Assembly: GCF_009735585.1 (NCBI RefSeq)
Contig: NZ_VJVW01000003.1
Coordinates: 434,001 to 498,000, forward strand
DNA from: Christiangramia aestuarii
Lineage (GTDB): Bacteria; Bacteroidota; Bacteroidia; Flavobacteriales; Flavobacteriaceae
Length of the DNA: 64,000 nucleotides
Direction: 5' to 3'
The translations under genes were made by a program, and so were the position numbers. A model generated the notes under the pieces. It did not search any database. It saw only the letters and a list, made by a program, of their open reading frames with translations, and was not told the origin of the DNA. Positions 50,828 through 59,130 of this stretch are shown piece by piece (the stretch's first letter is position 1; each line of letters begins with the position of its first letter).

Positions 50828-52057
50828 TTAATCTTTAACTTTTGGATAACACATATAGTATTTGGTGACGGTATTCGTAAGGGCTTTTAAATTGAACTGG
50901 TCTGAAACCTTAACGATGTCGTTGATCTTTCCGTTCTTATGCAGAATGTTGATATTATCTTTTTCTCGTTTGTAGGCCAGGTTGGCTATCTCCCCTTCGA
51001 ACACGAAATAGGAAGCTTCCTTTTCAGAAATATTATATTTCTTCTGAAGGGCTTTAGAACGCTTTTCCAGTTTTTCTGCGGAAGGTCTTTTTTTCTTGAT
51101 CTTTACCTTCAGTAAATTCCGGTTGATGATCATCTCACAAAGGTTGCTCAACACAAAATCATCTGAATACATCCACTCCTTCATCGCAGAGATCACATCG
51201 TTGTCGTCTAATCTCGAGAACATATTTAAGGTACCTGCATCAAAATCTTCCCTGGTGACCCTGTTTTTCAGAAAATACATAAGTGATCCGCTGGCGTGGA
51301 GATCATGCCCCTGGCCAATTAGCTCTTTGGCACGCACAAGAACCCTAATAAGTAATTGTTCGGCTACGAGACTGGTCTTATGAAGATAGACCTGCCAGTA
51401 CATAAGCCTGCGGCCAATGAGAAATTTTTCTACAGAATAGATCCCTTTTTCTTCAACCACCAGCTCATCATTTACCACATTTAGCATCGTGATGATGCGC
51501 TCGCTATTTATATTCCCCTCAACTGCACCAGAATAGAAACTGTCTCTTTTTAGATAATCCAGCCTGTCCATATCCATTTGACTGGATATCAGCTGATTCA
51601 TAAATCTTCTTTCGTAACTACCCTTGAAAATTCTGATAGCCAGAGTTAAACTTTGGTTAAATTCAGCATTCATTTCCTCCATGAATAGCAGAGAAATGGT
51701 CTCATGATCTACCCCTTCCACAAGACTGTGTTCCATGGCATGGCTAAACGGGCCATGACCTATATCGTGCATTAATATAGCAATGAGAAGCGCTTCTTCC
51801 TCTTCTTCAGATATCTGCACCCCTTTATACCGGAGTACTCTCACTGCTTTTTGCATTAGGTGCACGCAACCCAGGGCATGATGAAACCTGGTATGGTGGG
51901 CACCCGGATAAACCAGGTAGGACAATCCCATCTGAGAAATTCGGCGTAGTCTTTGAAAGTAAGGATGTTCTATTATCTTAAAGATCCGTTCATTGGGAAT
52001 GGTAATAAAACCGTAAATTGGATCGTTTAATATTTTAAGTTTAGTTTGTGAAGCCAA
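50828..52057 (-). CDS. HD-domain phosphohydrolase
   Basis: A 409-aa HD-superfamily protein resembling dGTP triphosphohydrolases and SAMHD1-like bacterial proteins. It has 'RRISQMGLSYLVYPGAHHTR', 'HALGCVHLMQKAV', the metal pair in 'LIAILMHDIGHGPFSHAMEH', and the later Asp in 'QMDMDRLDYLKRDS'. It probably hydrolyses nucleotides; specificity is unknown. First gene of the lipid A operon, divergent from porX. Confidence 0.88.
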   Translation of the reverse strand: MASQTKLKILNDPIYGFITIPNERIFKIIEHPYFQRLRRISQMGLSYLVYPGAHHTRFHHALGCVHLMQKAVRVLRYKGVQISEEEEEALLIAILMHDIGHGPFSHAMEHSLVEGVDHETISLLFMEEMNAEFNQSLTLAIRIFKGSYERRFMNQLISSQMDMDRLDYLKRDSFYSGAVEGNINSERIITMLNVVNDELVVEEKGIYSVEKFLIGRRLMYWQVYLHKTSLVAEQLLIRVLVRAKELIGQGHDLHASGSLMYFLKNRVTREDFDAGTLNMFSRLDDNDVISAMKEWMYSDDFVLSNLCEMIINRNLLKVKIKKKRPSAEKLEKRSKALQKKYNISEKEASYFVFEGEIANLAYKREKDNINILHKNGKINDIVKVSDQFNLKALTNTVTKYYMCYPKVKD

Positions 52058-52081
52058 GCTCTATTTTTCTAATATTCAGAA

Positions 52082-52089
52082 CAAAGATA
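52082..52089 (-). promoter_or_regulatory. -7 box (TATCTTTG) of the HD/lipid A operon
   Basis: TATCTTTG, a full TAnnTTTG match on the minus strand, ends 24 bases before the HD-gene ATG. No TTTG occurs at the usual distance upstream. Confidence 0.5.
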
Positions 52090-52184
52090 CATATATGAAT
52101 TGAGCCATCTTGAAAACTACACTTTTTGTAAGAAAATGACGGCCAATTCTAAAATTATAAACAAGATAAACAACCTAAAACTTT

Positions 52185-53735
52185 ATGAATAATATCAAAA
52201 TACTATGGGTAGACGATGAAATTGACCTATTAAAACCTCACATAATGTTCCTGGAGTCCCGTAATTACGAGGTAAAGACCTGTAAAAGTGGAACCGAAGC
52301 TCTGGAGCAAATCGAAAATGAGAATTTTGATATTATTTTTCTGGATGAAAACATGCCTGGCCTTACCGGCCTGGAAACACTGGCCGAGATCAAAGAAAAA
52401 AGGGAGACCGTCCCTATCGTGATGATCACTAAAAGTGAGGAGGAATATATTATGGAGGAGGCAATTGGTTCAAAAATTGCAGACTACCTTATTAAGCCGG
52501 TTAACCCAAACCAGATACTATTAAGTATAAAAAAGAACCTGGACCATTCGCGATTGATCTCTGAAAAGACCACCTCTAATTATCAGCAGGAATTCAGGAA
52601 GATCGCTATGGAGATGTCTCAGGTGAACTCTTATGAAGAATGGGCAGAGTTATACCAGAAGTTAATTTACTGGGAAATTCAGCTTGAGGAGATCGAAGAT
52701 TCCGGAATGTTCGAGATCCTGGAATCACAGAAGCAAGAAGCCAACAGCCAGTTCTTCAAATTCATTTCAAGGAATTACCAGAACTGGTTCGAAAAAGGTT
52801 CCGAAGCCCCTGTAATGTCCCACACCCTTTTCAAAAAGAAGATTCTTCCGGAAATTAAGAAAGACCAGCCTACTTTATTGGTAGTGGTAGATAATTTAAG
52901 GTACGACCAATGGAAAAGCCTGGAGCCGATAATCAATACCTATTATAAAAAGGAAAAGGAAAGCGCCTATTTCAGTATTTTACCCACAGCTACACAATAC
53001 GCACGAAACGCCATCTTTTCTGGACTTATGCCCAGTGAAATGGAAAAACTCTTTTCTCAATACTGGAAGAACGACACCGAAGAAGGAGGAAAAAATCTTT
53101 ATGAATCCCAGTTTCTCGAAGAGCAGCTTAAAAGGCTTGGTGAAGACCTAAAATTTGAATATCATAAAATCAGCAGCCTAAAAGCAGGAAAAAAACTGGT
53201 GGACAATTTCAAAACCCAGAAATCTAACGATCTAACCGTGGTAGTTTATAATTTCGTGGATATGCTTTCCCACTCCAAGACAGAGATGGAAGTGATCAAG
53301 GAATTGGCTTCTAATGACAAATCATACAGGAGCCTTACCCAGAGCTGGTTTAAAAATTCTCCGTTACTTGAGATCATCCAAAAAGCCCAGCAGTCTGGCT
53401 TTAAACTAATCATTACTACAGATCACGGTACTATAAATGTGAAAAATCCTTCCAAGGTAATTGGTGACAAGAACACCAGTTTGAACCTAAGGTATAAAAC
53501 CGGAAAAAGCCTTACCTATGAAAACAAGGATGTATTGGCCTTTGAAGATCCAAAATCTGTTTACCTGCCCACCATTAATATGAGTAGTTCTTATATTTTT
53601 GCCAAGGAGGATCTTTTCTTCGCTTATCCAAATAACTATAACCATTATGTTAGTTATTACAAGAATACCTACCAGCACGGGGGTGTTTCTTTAGAAGAAG
53701 TTGTAATCCCCTTTGTAGTCCTAAACCCAAAATAA
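52185..53735 (+). CDS. porX: PorX-type response regulator with PglZ domain (type IX secretion control)
   Basis: A 516-aa protein. Residues 1-120 are a receiver domain with phosphoacceptor Asp54 ('IFLDENMPG'), Thr/Lys switch residues in 'MITKSEEEY' and 'YLIKPVNP'. Residues ~200-515 are a PglZ alkaline-phosphatase-fold domain with metal-site elements 'VVVDNLRYDQW', 'TATQYARNAIFSG', 'ITTDHGTINV' and 'YQHGGVSLEEVVIP'. In Porphyromonas and Flavobacterium PorX regulates and supports the type IX secretion system with the kinase PorY, which is not in this window. Confidence 0.95.
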   Translation: MNNIKILWVDDEIDLLKPHIMFLESRNYEVKTCKSGTEALEQIENENFDIIFLDENMPGLTGLETLAEIKEKRETVPIVMITKSEEEYIMEEAIGSKIADYLIKPVNPNQILLSIKKNLDHSRLISEKTTSNYQQEFRKIAMEMSQVNSYEEWAELYQKLIYWEIQLEEIEDSGMFEILESQKQEANSQFFKFISRNYQNWFEKGSEAPVMSHTLFKKKILPEIKKDQPTLLVVVDNLRYDQWKSLEPIINTYYKKEKESAYFSILPTATQYARNAIFSGLMPSEMEKLFSQYWKNDTEEGGKNLYESQFLEEQLKRLGEDLKFEYHKISSLKAGKKLVDNFKTQKSNDLTVVVYNFVDMLSHSKTEMEVIKELASNDKSYRSLTQSWFKNSPLLEIIQKAQQSGFKLIITTDHGTINVKNPSKVIGDKNTSLNLRYKTGKSLTYENKDVLAFEDPKSVYLPTINMSSSYIFAKEDLFFAYPNNYNHYVSYYKNTYQHGGVSLEEVVIPFVVLNPK

Positions 53736-53789
53736 TCGATAAAAAGCATTATTTTTAGGTTGAAATACACATTTAAAAGTTATACTTGA

Positions 53790-53803
53790 TTGATAATCAG
53801 TAG
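53790..53803. repeat. CTACTGATTATCAA motif, copy 2 (reverse orientation)
   Basis: TTGATAATCAGTAG at this position is the exact reverse complement of the 14-base string at 7139-7152. It lies in the 130-base spacer between porX and tsaE. Confidence 0.35.
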
Positions 53804-53865
53804 GGTGACGCACTTTATCTGATTTTTACATATATTTACAAACCCCAATCTGACATTTTGATAAT

Positions 53866-54270
53866 ATGGAGTTAACCTACAGACTTCAAGAACTGGATCG
53901 AGCCGTAGATTATATTCTACAAAATACGAAAAGCAAGACCCTGCTTTTTTATGGCGAAATGGGCGCCGGCAAAACCACTCTAATTAAAGAGCTGGTAAAG
54001 GCGCTAGGCGTGCAGGATGTAGCCTCCAGTCCCACGTTTTCATTAGTTAACCATTACGAGTCAGATAGAGGCTCTGTTTATCATTTTGATTTTTACAGGA
54101 TCGAGGATGATACAGAGGCATTGGATATGGGAATCGAGGATTACCTGGATTCTGACAACTGGAATTTGATAGAATGGCCTGAAAAAATTGAAAGATTATT
54201 GGGGGAAAACACCCAAAAGTTGTCAATTGAGGTCAATTCTGAAGAAACCAGAACGTTAAAGTTTTGTTAA
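53866..54270 (+). CDS. tsaE: tRNA N6-threonylcarbamoyladenosine biosynthesis ATPase TsaE
   Basis: A 134-aa P-loop ATPase needed with TsaB, TsaC and TsaD to make t6A37 in ANN-reading tRNAs. Walker A is 'GEMGAGKTTL' (Gly30-Lys36), followed by 'SSPTFSLVNHYES', 'HFDFYRIED' and 'NLIEWPEKIERLL'. All are family hallmarks. The ADP-binding and TsaD-contacting segments are intact. Confidence 0.96.
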   Translation: MELTYRLQELDRAVDYILQNTKSKTLLFYGEMGAGKTTLIKELVKALGVQDVASSPTFSLVNHYESDRGSVYHFDFYRIEDDTEALDMGIEDYLDSDNWNLIEWPEKIERLLGENTQKLSIEVNSEETRTLKFC

Positions 54271-54500
54271 CAAAGCAGTTTTTAAGGAAAAAAGCTGCAA
54301 AAAATTCATTGTAAGATTTTTTTTACTTTTACAATTGTTTTATAAAGTCATTTGTTGAATTTTTATTCATTGAACGATTTATAAATAAATTTAAACTAAC
54401 ATATTTTAAGTTCAAATTGCGATTTCAAGGGCATTTTTTGTCTCAAAAAAAGGCGCAAAAGTACGATTAATGTTTTAACTGACAGGATTTTAAGTTGTTA

Positions 54501-54508
54501 TATGTTTG
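54501..54508 (+). promoter_or_regulatory. Candidate -7 box (TATGTTTG) of the exported peptide gene
   Basis: TATGTTTG fits TAnnTTTG and lies 42 bases before the ATG at 54551. The nearest T-rich -33-like element (TTTT at 54473) is 24 bases away. The rest of the 280-base spacer from tsaE is AT-rich without a clear ORF. Confidence 0.45.
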
Positions 54509-54550
54509 TATCAGAAACAAAACGAAACAACAATATTAAAACCGATAATT

Positions 54551-54697
54551 ATGAAACTTAAAGCAGTACTTTTCGCAGCAGCAATCTTTGGAGCAAGTTT
54601 TTTTGTAACTTCAACTTCAGATAACGATACTAATAAAGATGAAATTCAAAAGCAAGCTGTCGACAAAAGACTCATCAAAGTACCTGCTGCTGGGTAG
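54551..54697 (+). CDS. 48-aa exported peptide
   Basis: ATG 54551 is preferred to an upstream start at 54506 because it gives a clean signal sequence: Met-Lys-Leu-Lys, then an Ala/Phe-rich hydrophobic core (residues 5-20), followed by 'TSTSDND'. The predicted mature peptide is about 25 residues, acidic then basic ('DEIQKQAVDKRLIKVPAAG'). No lipobox. The last 59 bases overlap the start of the 202-aa membrane protein gene in the +1 frame. Function unknown; a secreted or periplasmic micropeptide is likely. Confidence 0.6.
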   Translation: MKLKAVLFAAAIFGASFFVTSTSDNDTNKDEIQKQAVDKRLIKVPAAG

Positions 54698-55247
54698 TCT
54701 TATAGCGTTGACAATAGCGTTTTCACCATATTTATTTTATTTATATGAAATTTTCCCAAACGGACCTGTTTGGGAAAATTCTTTTTTTAGGTATGAAAGT
54801 AAATATTACGAAGACGTACTTACAGCGGCATGGACGTATTTAGGAAAAATTGTACCATTGCTTCTTCTTCTAATATGGTTTTTTACTTGCAAACACTGGT
54901 GGTACCATGTTATCCTCATTCCTATTTCAATGTATGCTTACCAATTAGTCATAGCGATTTATCAGGATGTTTATCTCAACTCTGCTTTTTTTATGGATAC
55001 TGATGGGTTGATATATTTAGCTCCGTTTTTTATAACAATTTTGTCTTTAGTTTATCTTATTAGAATAAAAATTTTCGACCGCGTCTATGGCCTCGATCTT
55101 TCTGAATTAGAAGAAACAGAGATCTCTGTTTTTTCCCCTATTTCAGATAAGGATATGAGAGAGATCAAAGGTTTTCAGGAAGATGATGACCAGGATGATA
55201 TCGATACCTCGAACATGCTTGTTGAAGACTACTACCGTAAACTATAG
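54639..55247 (+). CDS. Polytopic membrane protein, hypothetical (202 aa)
   Basis: The N-terminus is basic (Met-Lys-Phe-Lys-Ser-Lys), followed by four hydrophobic segments (about 16-36, 65-84, 88-108, 125-146) and an acidic C-terminal tail of about 45 residues ('EDDDQDDIDTSN') that should be cytosolic. 'FFTCKHWWYH' between helices is distinctive. No family recognised. The start lies inside the preceding peptide gene, with a 59-base overlap; no later Met or suitable start keeps the first helix, which supports the overlap being real. Ald follows after 57 bases. Confidence 0.75.
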   Translation: MKFKSKLSTKDSSKYLLLGSLIALTIAFSPYLFYLYEIFPNGPVWENSFFRYESKYYEDVLTAAWTYLGKIVPLLLLLIWFFTCKHWWYHVILIPISMYAYQLVIAIYQDVYLNSAFFMDTDGLIYLAPFFITILSLVYLIRIKIFDRVYGLDLSELEETEISVFSPISDKDMREIKGFQEDDDQDDIDTSNMLVEDYYRKL

Positions 55248-55304
55248 ACCTATTTTCTTCTTTTTATAAATTTAGTTGTAATTTAACTGCTTTAACATAA
55301 TTCT

Positions 55305-56507
55305 ATGGCAAAACAGCAGGTTTCACCTTTTACCAGGGATCAACTATTACCACAGGAAGAAACCCTTGAGATCTACAAGAAAAAGGGTGAGCTTTTTATA
55401 GGAATACCTAAAGAAACGGCTTACCAGGAAAAACGAATTTGTTTAAGCCCAGACGCAGTTGCCGCTATAACGGCACACGGGCATAGGGTAATGATAGAAT
55501 CTGGTGCGGGCAAATGGGCAAGGTTCAGCGACAAGGATTATTCAGATGCCGGAGCCGAGATTACCAAAGACACTAAAAAGGTCTTTTCCTGCCCTACCAT
55601 CCTTAAGATCGAACCGCCTTCAGCCAAGGAACTTGAATACATCAACCCGCAAACAACCTTAATTTCAGCCTTACAGATCAAGACCCAGTGCAAGGAATAT
55701 TTTCAGAAACTCGCTGAAAAAAGGATCACCGCACTCGGTTTTGAATTCATAAAAGATGATGATGGCAGCTATCCTATTGTAAGGGCATTGAGTGAAATTG
55801 CCGGAACCGCTTCAGTGCTCATTTCTTCAGAAATAATGAGCAACCACCAGGAAGGAAACGGACTTATGTTTGGAAATATAAGTGGTGTTCCTCCGGTAGA
55901 GATCGTAATCATCGGGGCCGGTACCGTAGGTGAATTCGCCACCAGATCAGCCATTGGCCTTGGAGCCAGCGTGAAGGTTTTCGACAGCTCTTTAACAAAA
56001 CTCAGGAATATTCAGGCAAATCTTGGAAATACTTTCTATACCAGCACTATTCAGCCAAAGAACCTCTTGAAAGCGCTGAAGCGAGCCGACGTGGTGATTG
56101 GTGCCGTTAGAGGCAAAGATCGCTCCCCAATTCTAATTACCGAAGATATGGTAAGGTCTATGAAACGTGGTGCAGTGATCATAGACGTAAGTATAGATAT
56201 GGGAGGTTGTGTAGAAACCAGCGAGATCACCTCTCACGATGAACCTATTTTCACCAAGCATGATGTGATCCATTATTGCGTACCGAACATTCCTTCAAGA
56301 TATGCCCGGACTTCTTCTCTTTCTATAAGTAATATTTTCACTCCTTACCTGCTACATATTGGAGAAGAAGGCGGACTGGAAAATACCCTGAGATTTGACC
56401 GCGGATTACGCAATGGTTTGTATTTTTACCACGGAATTTTGACCAGCAAGTCTATTGCAGACTGGTTCAATCTTTCCTATAGAGATATAAACCTACTCAT
56501 CTTTTAG
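55305..56507 (+). CDS. ald: Alanine dehydrogenase
   Basis: A 400-aa AlaDH/PNT-family enzyme interconverting L-alanine and pyruvate plus ammonia with NAD. The N-terminal catalytic half has 'IGIPKETAYQEKRICLSP' with the substrate Arg/Lys pair. The Rossmann half has 'IVIIGAGTVGEFATRSAIGLGASVKVFD' (about 203-230) and 'VIIDVSIDMGGCVETSEIT' with 'DVIHYCVPNIPS'. It is somewhat longer at the N-terminus than the E. coli or Bacillus enzymes, as in other flavobacteria. The DUF4258 gene follows after 3 bases. Confidence 0.95.
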   Translation: MAKQQVSPFTRDQLLPQEETLEIYKKKGELFIGIPKETAYQEKRICLSPDAVAAITAHGHRVMIESGAGKWARFSDKDYSDAGAEITKDTKKVFSCPTILKIEPPSAKELEYINPQTTLISALQIKTQCKEYFQKLAEKRITALGFEFIKDDDGSYPIVRALSEIAGTASVLISSEIMSNHQEGNGLMFGNISGVPPVEIVIIGAGTVGEFATRSAIGLGASVKVFDSSLTKLRNIQANLGNTFYTSTIQPKNLLKALKRADVVIGAVRGKDRSPILITEDMVRSMKRGAVIIDVSIDMGGCVETSEITSHDEPIFTKHDVIHYCVPNIPSRYARTSSLSISNIFTPYLLHIGEEGGLENTLRFDRGLRNGLYFYHGILTSKSIADWFNLSYRDINLLIF

Positions 56508-56510
56508 TAT

Positions 56511-56888
56511 ATGAAGCTTGTTCACCGCCTTGCTTATTATGGTATAGGCCTATTTTTTGGAATTGTGATCCTGATTTTTTTCCTGGGTGGAAAGAAAACT
56601 TCCTGTGATTATTCTCCGAATGCCCGGGTACTTAAGAACATCAGGATAAAAGAGAGAAATTTCTCTGAAAGCTCCCTGAGTTTTTTCAGAAATGAACAAA
56701 TAGATACCTCTAAAGTTTCAGAAATCCTGAAGAACGGGGACGTTGATTTTGGTAAAAGCAAAACCGATGCTGAGCCTTGTGGCATTTATTTTATCTCTTC
56801 AGAAGATGAAAGGTCCATAGAACTGGAAATCGAAAACTGCGACAGCATCGCCACCATCAAGAACGCTTATATTAAAAAAGGCGGATAA
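56511..56888 (+). CDS. DUF4258 domain-containing membrane-anchored protein
   Basis: A 125-aa protein with one N-terminal transmembrane helix (about 9-27) and a soluble domain of the DUF4258 type ('PNARVLKNIRIKERNFSES', 'ILKNGDVDFGKSKT', 'CGIYFISSEDERSIELEIE'). It contains Cys33, Cys90 and Cys108, of which a pair could form a disulfide. DUF4258 has distant similarity to small toxin-like folds, but no activity is known. Its proximity to ald (3 bases) suggests co-translation. Confidence 0.8.
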   Translation: MKLVHRLAYYGIGLFFGIVILIFFLGGKKTSCDYSPNARVLKNIRIKERNFSESSLSFFRNEQIDTSKVSEILKNGDVDFGKSKTDAEPCGIYFISSEDERSIELEIENCDSIATIKNAYIKKGG

Positions 56889-56900
56889 TCTCCGCCTTTT
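56876..56900. terminator. Bidirectional terminator after the DUF4258 gene
   Basis: AAAAGGCGGA-TAATC-TCCGCCTTTT, a 10-bp perfect stem. The left arm overlaps the last codons of the DUF4258 gene. Its symmetry also serves the convergent bcp gene, whose stop is 22 bases away. Confidence 0.85.
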
Positions 56901-56921
56901 ATTATTCTGATATCCTTTGGT

Positions 56922-57374
56922 CTATTCCAGTATTTGCTCGGCGTGGGCCTTGGTCTTTACCTTTTTGATAACCTCTTCGATTTTTCCATCTTCATCTATA
57001 AGGAAAGTGGTCCTGTGAATCCCATCATATTCCTTTCCCATGAATTTTTTCGGTCCCCATACACCGTACGCATTGATGACCTCTTTATCTTCATCTGCCA
57101 GTAACGGGTATTTAAAATCGTATTTATTTTTGAAGTTCTGCTGCCTCTTCTTGGAATCGGCACTAACCCCCAGGATCTCGTAGCCTTTCTTTTGCAGGGC
57201 TTCGTAATTATCACTTAGGTTACAGGCCTCTGCGGTGCACCCAGGAGTGCTTGCTTTAGGATAAAAGAAAAGCACCAGTTTCTTTCCTTTATAATCTGAT
57301 AATTTGATCTCGTTGCCGTCCTGGTCTTCAGCTTTAAAATCGGGAGCCTTATCCCCTTCCTTTAGTGTTGTCAT
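56922..57374 (-). CDS. bcp: Thioredoxin-dependent thiol peroxidase (BCP/PrxQ)
   Basis: A 150-aa peroxiredoxin reducing H2O2 and organic hydroperoxides in the cytosol. Peroxidatic Cys46 in 'ASTPGCTAEACNLSDN' and resolving Cys51 five residues on mark the PrxQ subclass. 'APDFKAEDQDG' and the 'HRTTFLIDEDGKIEEV' end are typical. Divergent from nth with 31 bases between start codons. Confidence 0.96.
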   Translation of the reverse strand: MTTLKEGDKAPDFKAEDQDGNEIKLSDYKGKKLVLFFYPKASTPGCTAEACNLSDNYEALQKKGYEILGVSADSKKRQQNFKNKYDFKYPLLADEDKEVINAYGVWGPKKFMGKEYDGIHRTTFLIDEDGKIEEVIKKVKTKAHAEQILE

Positions 57375-57380
57375 AATTAT

Positions 57381-57388
57381 TACTTTTG
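57381..57388 (+). promoter_or_regulatory. -7 box (TACTTTTG) of nth
   Basis: TACTTTTG matches TAnnTTTG 17 bases before the nth ATG, within the 31-base bcp/nth divergent spacer. The -33 region would lie inside bcp. Confidence 0.5.
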
Positions 57389-57405
57389 CCCTAAATTAAA
57401 ACTTT

Positions 57406-58062
57406 ATGACCAAACAGGAAAAGGTACAGTTCGTTATAGATACGTTAAATGATATTTACCCGGAAATTCCCATTCCGTTAGATCATAAAGACCCTTACAC
57501 TCTTCTGATTGCCGTACTGCTTTCCGCTCAAAGTACCGATGTTAAGGTAAACCAGATCACCCCAAAACTTTTTGAGATCGCCGATAATCCGTTTAAAATG
57601 GTAAAGCTTACGGTAGAAGAGATCAGGGAGATCATTAAACCTGTTGGTCTTTCTCCCATGAAATCGAAAGGGATCCATGGTTTGTCTGAAATCCTTATAG
57701 AAAAATATAATGGAGAGGTGCCGGCAAATTTGGATGCTCTTGAGGAATTACCTGCAGTAGGTCATAAAACAGCGAGCGTGGTAGTGGCACAGGCTTTTAA
57801 TATTCCTGCCTTTCCTGTAGACACCCATATTCACCGCCTGATGTACCGTTGGAACCTTAGTAACGGAAAAAATGTAAAGCAAACTGAAAAGGATGCCAAG
57901 AGGTTATTCCCAAAGGAGCTCTGGAACAAATTGCATCTTCAGATCATCTGGTATGGCAGACAATATTCTCCCGCTAGAGGCTGGGATCTTGGAAAGGACA
58001 TCATCACTAATACTATTGGACGAAAAAGCGTGATCAATGAGCAGCTGAAGAAAAAGAAATAA
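57406..58062 (+). CDS. nth: Endonuclease III without the Fe-S cluster
   Basis: A 218-aa base-excision DNA glycosylase/AP lyase for oxidised pyrimidines. The helix-hairpin-helix and catalytic pair are intact: Lys121 in 'LPAVGHKTASVV' and Asp139 in 'FPVDTHIHR', equal to E. coli Lys120 and Asp138. The C-terminus, where E. coli has the four-Cys [4Fe-4S] loop, reads 'YGRQYSPARGWDLGKDII' with Ser in place of the first Cys. The whole protein has no cysteine at all. Activity should be retained, but any Fe-S-based redox sensing is impossible. Confidence 0.94.
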   Translation: MTKQEKVQFVIDTLNDIYPEIPIPLDHKDPYTLLIAVLLSAQSTDVKVNQITPKLFEIADNPFKMVKLTVEEIREIIKPVGLSPMKSKGIHGLSEILIEKYNGEVPANLDALEELPAVGHKTASVVVAQAFNIPAFPVDTHIHRLMYRWNLSNGKNVKQTEKDAKRLFPKELWNKLHLQIIWYGRQYSPARGWDLGKDIITNTIGRKSVINEQLKKKK

Positions 58063-58097
58063 AAAAGACCTGCTGGCTAAAAAAACAGGCCTTTTTT
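58061..58097. terminator. Terminator between nth and the 50-aa gene
   Basis: AAAAAAGaCCTG...CAGGcCTTTTTT with one A-C mismatch and a 13-base loop. T-runs flank both sides, so it can serve convergent transcripts. Confidence 0.75.
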
Positions 58098-58102
58098 CTA
58101 AA

Positions 58103-58255
58103 TTAATTCAGAAGCGTCTCGAACTTCACCTTCTCATACTCAATTACACGAAGTGCTTTTGAATAATTCAAAAGAAACTCGATCGTCTCTTTTTTTGGTT
58201 GCAGATGATTAATTTTTTCTTCTTTCGAAGTGTTTTTAAAGTAAAGTTTCCCCAT
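58103..58255 (-). CDS. 50-aa conserved-type small protein next to the sigma factor
   Basis: ATG 58255 to TAA 58103 encodes a 50-residue basic, helical peptide: 'MGKLYFKNTSKEEKINHLQP', a Lys-rich centre 'KKETIEFLLNYSKALRV', and a Lys/Glu-rich end. No signal or membrane segment. From memory, similar short proteins sit near this ECF sigma gene in other Flavobacteriaceae. The reading frame has normal codon use and is followed by a terminator. It lies 58 bases downstream of the sigma-factor stop on the same strand. Confidence 0.6.
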   Translation of the reverse strand: MGKLYFKNTSKEEKINHLQPKKETIEFLLNYSKALRVIEYEKVKFETLLN

Positions 58256-58313
58256 TTGAAATATTTTGTTGGTTTTATTAGATAACGAAACAAACGGGGG
58301 GATATTGTTATTT

Positions 58314-58898
58314 TTAATTCGTCAGGATTAAATTTCTCTTTTCTATGATCTTACGCAAATTAATCAGGGCATATCTCATGCGGCCTAGAGCGGTATTTAT
58401 ACTCACCCCGGTACGCTCAGAAATTTCTTTAAAACTCATATCCTTGTAGATACGCATGGTAAGAACTTCCAGCTGATCGTCTGGTAATTCCTTGATTAGT
58501 TCCTGCACATCAGATTCTATCTGGTCTTTGATCAACTGCTTTTCAGCATTTAGATCGCCATCGCTCAATACCGAAAAAATATTGAAATCGCCGCTGTTAT
58601 CGAACTTTGGCATTCTTTTGTTTTTTCTGAAATGATCGATGACGAGATTGTGGGCAATCCGCATTACCCAGGGCAGAAATTTACCTTCTTCATTGTACTT
58701 GCCTCTTTTCAGGGTTCGGATCACTTTGATGAAGGTGTCCTGGAAAATATCTTCAGCGATATCCCTGTCGAAGACTTTCGAATAAATAAAACTGTAAATA
58801 CGGTGTTGGTGACGATTGATGAGGGCGCCAAGTGCGTTTTCGTTTCCATCAAGATAATCACGAACGAGCGAGGCGTCAGTTACCTTAGTGTTATTCAT
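58314..58898 (-). CDS. ECF-type RNA polymerase sigma factor
   Basis: A 194-aa sigma-70 family ECF factor. Region 2 is 'LINRHQHRIYSFIYSKVFDRDIAEDIFQDTFIKV' (residues about 23-56), and region 4 is 'LTMRIYKDMSFKEISERTGVSINTALGRMRYALINLRK'. The 'HNLVIDHFRKNKRMP' element lies at the end of region 2. No anti-sigma gene is next to it. The housekeeping-like position suggests the generic Bacteroidetes class rather than a FecI-type system. Divergent from uvrA. Confidence 0.92.
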   Translation of the reverse strand: MNNTKVTDASLVRDYLDGNENALGALINRHQHRIYSFIYSKVFDRDIAEDIFQDTFIKVIRTLKRGKYNEEGKFLPWVMRIAHNLVIDHFRKNKRMPKFDNSGDFNIFSVLSDGDLNAEKQLIKDQIESDVQELIKELPDDQLEVLTMRIYKDMSFKEISERTGVSINTALGRMRYALINLRKIIEKRNLILTN

Positions 58899-59078
58899 AA
58901 CAGTTACTTTGTTTTACGAGAATTAGGTTTCCCGTGGGTTAGGTTATTTAGTTGTAAAAAAGTAACTGTGTTGAATAGGCAACGTTGATTTTCGGTTATG
59001 CATCAAATATAGTAAGATAAAACTGAGAAATACAAATAAAACCTTAAATTTTTAACAATACTATAGGTTTTTGTAGGC

Positions 59079-59109
59079 TTTCTTTCCCGCTTCATAATGA
59101 GTAACTTTG
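59079..59109 (+). promoter_or_regulatory. uvrA promoter (TTTC, N19, TAACTTTG)
   Basis: TTTC (59079-59082), 19 bases, then TAACTTTG (59102-59109): a full -7 match and three of four at -33 with ideal spacing. The ATG is 21 bases after the box. Confidence 0.68.
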
Positions 59110-59130
59110 CGACCTTAGCAGAACTATAGA

